Shown here: piece after piece, positions 47,614-48,388 of the stretch
Layout: each line of letters opens with the position of its first letter
Position numbering within the stretch: the stretch's first letter is position 1
Assembly (NCBI GenBank): GCA_035369845.1
Contig: DAOOVD010000014.1
Span: 1 to 48,388 of the forward strand
Source of the DNA: DAOOVD01 sp035369845
GTDB lineage: Bacteria > Bacillota > Desulfotomaculia > Desulfotomaculales > Pelotomaculaceae
Length of the DNA: 48,388 nt
Direction of reading: 5' to 3'
Notes under the pieces: model-generated
What the model was told of the DNA's origin: nothing
The model's database searches: none
Seen by the model: only the letters and a program-made list of their open reading frames with translations
Program-made: the position numbers and the translations under genes

Positions 47614-48388
47614 ATGCACCGTTTAAGGCGTAGAACGGCCCGGATCATTGTCATTTTCTTGTTTTGTTTTGGAGGACTGATTTTTAAATGCTGGGAGATC
47701 CAGGTCGGAAGCGGTGGCCGCTACGCCAGTCTGGCCCTGGGCCAGAGCAGCGCCTGGGTTTCCCTGGAGGAGGCGCCGAGGGGCAGGATATTGGATCGAA
47801 ATCTGTCGCCCATTACGGACGTGAGGCTGGAGAACAGGGTGGTGGTGTTTCCGGAGGTAATTCGTGACCGGGGCGAGGTTTCGGAAGGACTGTCGGAAAT
47901 CCTCGGTGTTGCAGCCGGGGAAATCAGCCGCAGCTTTGAAGGGGGACCCTGCAGGCTGCCGTACCGGGTGACTTCTGAACAAGCCGCCGCTATCACGGCG
48001 AAAGGATGGACGGGCGTGAAGGTGTTTCCAGTACAGTATCGCTACGGGGAAAAACCCCTGGCCGTCCATCTGATCGGTCACCTGGGAAGGATTTCTTCCC
48101 GCGGGGAACTGTCCTCACTAGCGGAGAAGGGGAAAAAGATTTACCGCTTCGACGATCTCGTCGGGAAAGCGGGACTGGAAAAGTGCTATGAACAGGATTT
48201 GAAGGGCTTGAGACCACAGATGGCGGCAAGGGTTCTTAAAGATGCGTTCGGCAGGTTGCTTGGGGGACCGGAGTATATTTTCGAGGATCGGACGGCGGAC
48301 GGGGAACGGCGCGATGTCGTGCTGACCGTCGACTCAAAAATTCAGGCGGCTGTGGAAGACGTCATGGATCTCAGGGTGCAGAAAGGTG
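47614..48388 (+). CDS. Class B penicillin-binding protein, N-terminal part (runs off window)
   Basis: An open frame reaches the window end. A short cytoplasmic N-terminus (MHRLRRRTARIIVIFLFCF) and one transmembrane helix are followed by the PBP dimerisation-domain pattern: APRGRILDRNLSPIT, VHLIGHLGRI, LVGKAGLEKCYEQDLKG. It then has VVLTVDSKIQAAVEDVM, the usual entry to the transpeptidase domain, whose SxxK, SxN and KTG motifs lie outside the window. Such proteins make septal or spore peptidoglycan. GTG 47611 (9 bases after AAGGGG) or ATG 47614 is the likely start; earlier in-frame ATGs at 47584, 47593 and 47602 lack good sites. Confidence 0.88.
   Translation, partial: MHRLRRRTARIIVIFLFCFGGLIFKCWEIQVGSGGRYASLALGQSSAWVSLEEAPRGRILDRNLSPITDVRLENRVVVFPEVIRDRGEVSEGLSEILGVAAGEISRSFEGGPCRLPYRVTSEQAAAITAKGWTGVKVFPVQYRYGEKPLAVHLIGHLGRISSRGELSSLAEKGKKIYRFDDLVGKAGLEKCYEQDLKGLRPQMAARVLKDAFGRLLGGPEYIFEDRTADGERRDVVLTVDSKIQAAVEDVMDLRVQKG

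Overview
The window looks like chromosomal DNA of a spore-forming, low-to-medium GC Clostridium-class Firmicute, most like the Desulfotomaculum/Pelotomaculum (Peptococcaceae) group. The reasons are the gene order (recJ-apt-rel-dtd-MBL-hisS-aspS; alaS-ireB-ruvX-DUF1292-mltG-U32), the SpoIID-, YteA- and VanW/YoaR-type proteins, a T-box leader, frequent TTG/GTG starts and strong GGAGG-type ribosome binding sites. The species is inferred; no rRNA marker is present.

Layout. Positions 1-10.3 kb (+) hold Holliday-junction processing (ruvC-ruvA-ruvB), the queuosine pathway (queH, queA, tgt) with a SpoIID-like protein between them, and protein export (yajC, an HD protein, secD, secF). Positions 10.4-14.4 kb carry small and accessory genes: a DUF5665 protein, a DksA/TraR-type zinc finger, a universal stress protein, a bifunctional nuclease (-), a CDF metal exporter and a small winged-helix protein. 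Positions 14.5-25.9 kb are a housekeeping and stringent-response cluster: recJ (apparently leaderless), apt, rel, dtd, an MBL-fold hydrolase, a T-box-controlled hisS-aspS pair, a likely 6S RNA and tcdA. Positions 26-27.8 kb hold trxA and rarA.

Positions 27.9-28.3 kb contain no convincing gene. Instead they hold a chain of seven inverted-repeat helices plus a long-range closing helix, all 10-11 bp, whose only imperfections are G.U pairs on the + strand. This is the best candidate in the window for an undescribed structured RNA. A branched-chain amino-acid ABC transporter operon (livKHMGF type, -) follows at 28.4-33.3 kb, with a leader that holds a 25-codon peptide overlapping an intrinsic terminator.

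Positions 33.4-48.4 kb return to housekeeping genes: an iscU/nifU scaffold without a neighbouring cysteine desulfurase, mnmA, small proteins, an AI-2E/PerM-type permease, and alaS behind an antiterminator/terminator leader. Next come greA and an acetyltransferase (both -), then ireB, a ferredoxin-fused aldo/keto reductase, ruvX, DUF1292, a VanW/G5 protein, mltG, a U32 peptidase-like tRNA hydroxylation protein, and a class B penicillin-binding protein cut by the window end.

Functional themes are tRNA maturation, charging and quality control (queH/queA/tgt, hisS, aspS, alaS, mnmA, tcdA, dtd, U32), DNA repair and recombination (ruvCAB, recJ, rarA), and cell-envelope or spore functions (SpoIID, VanW, mltG, PBP). 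Several operons are headed by RNA control elements readable from the sequence.
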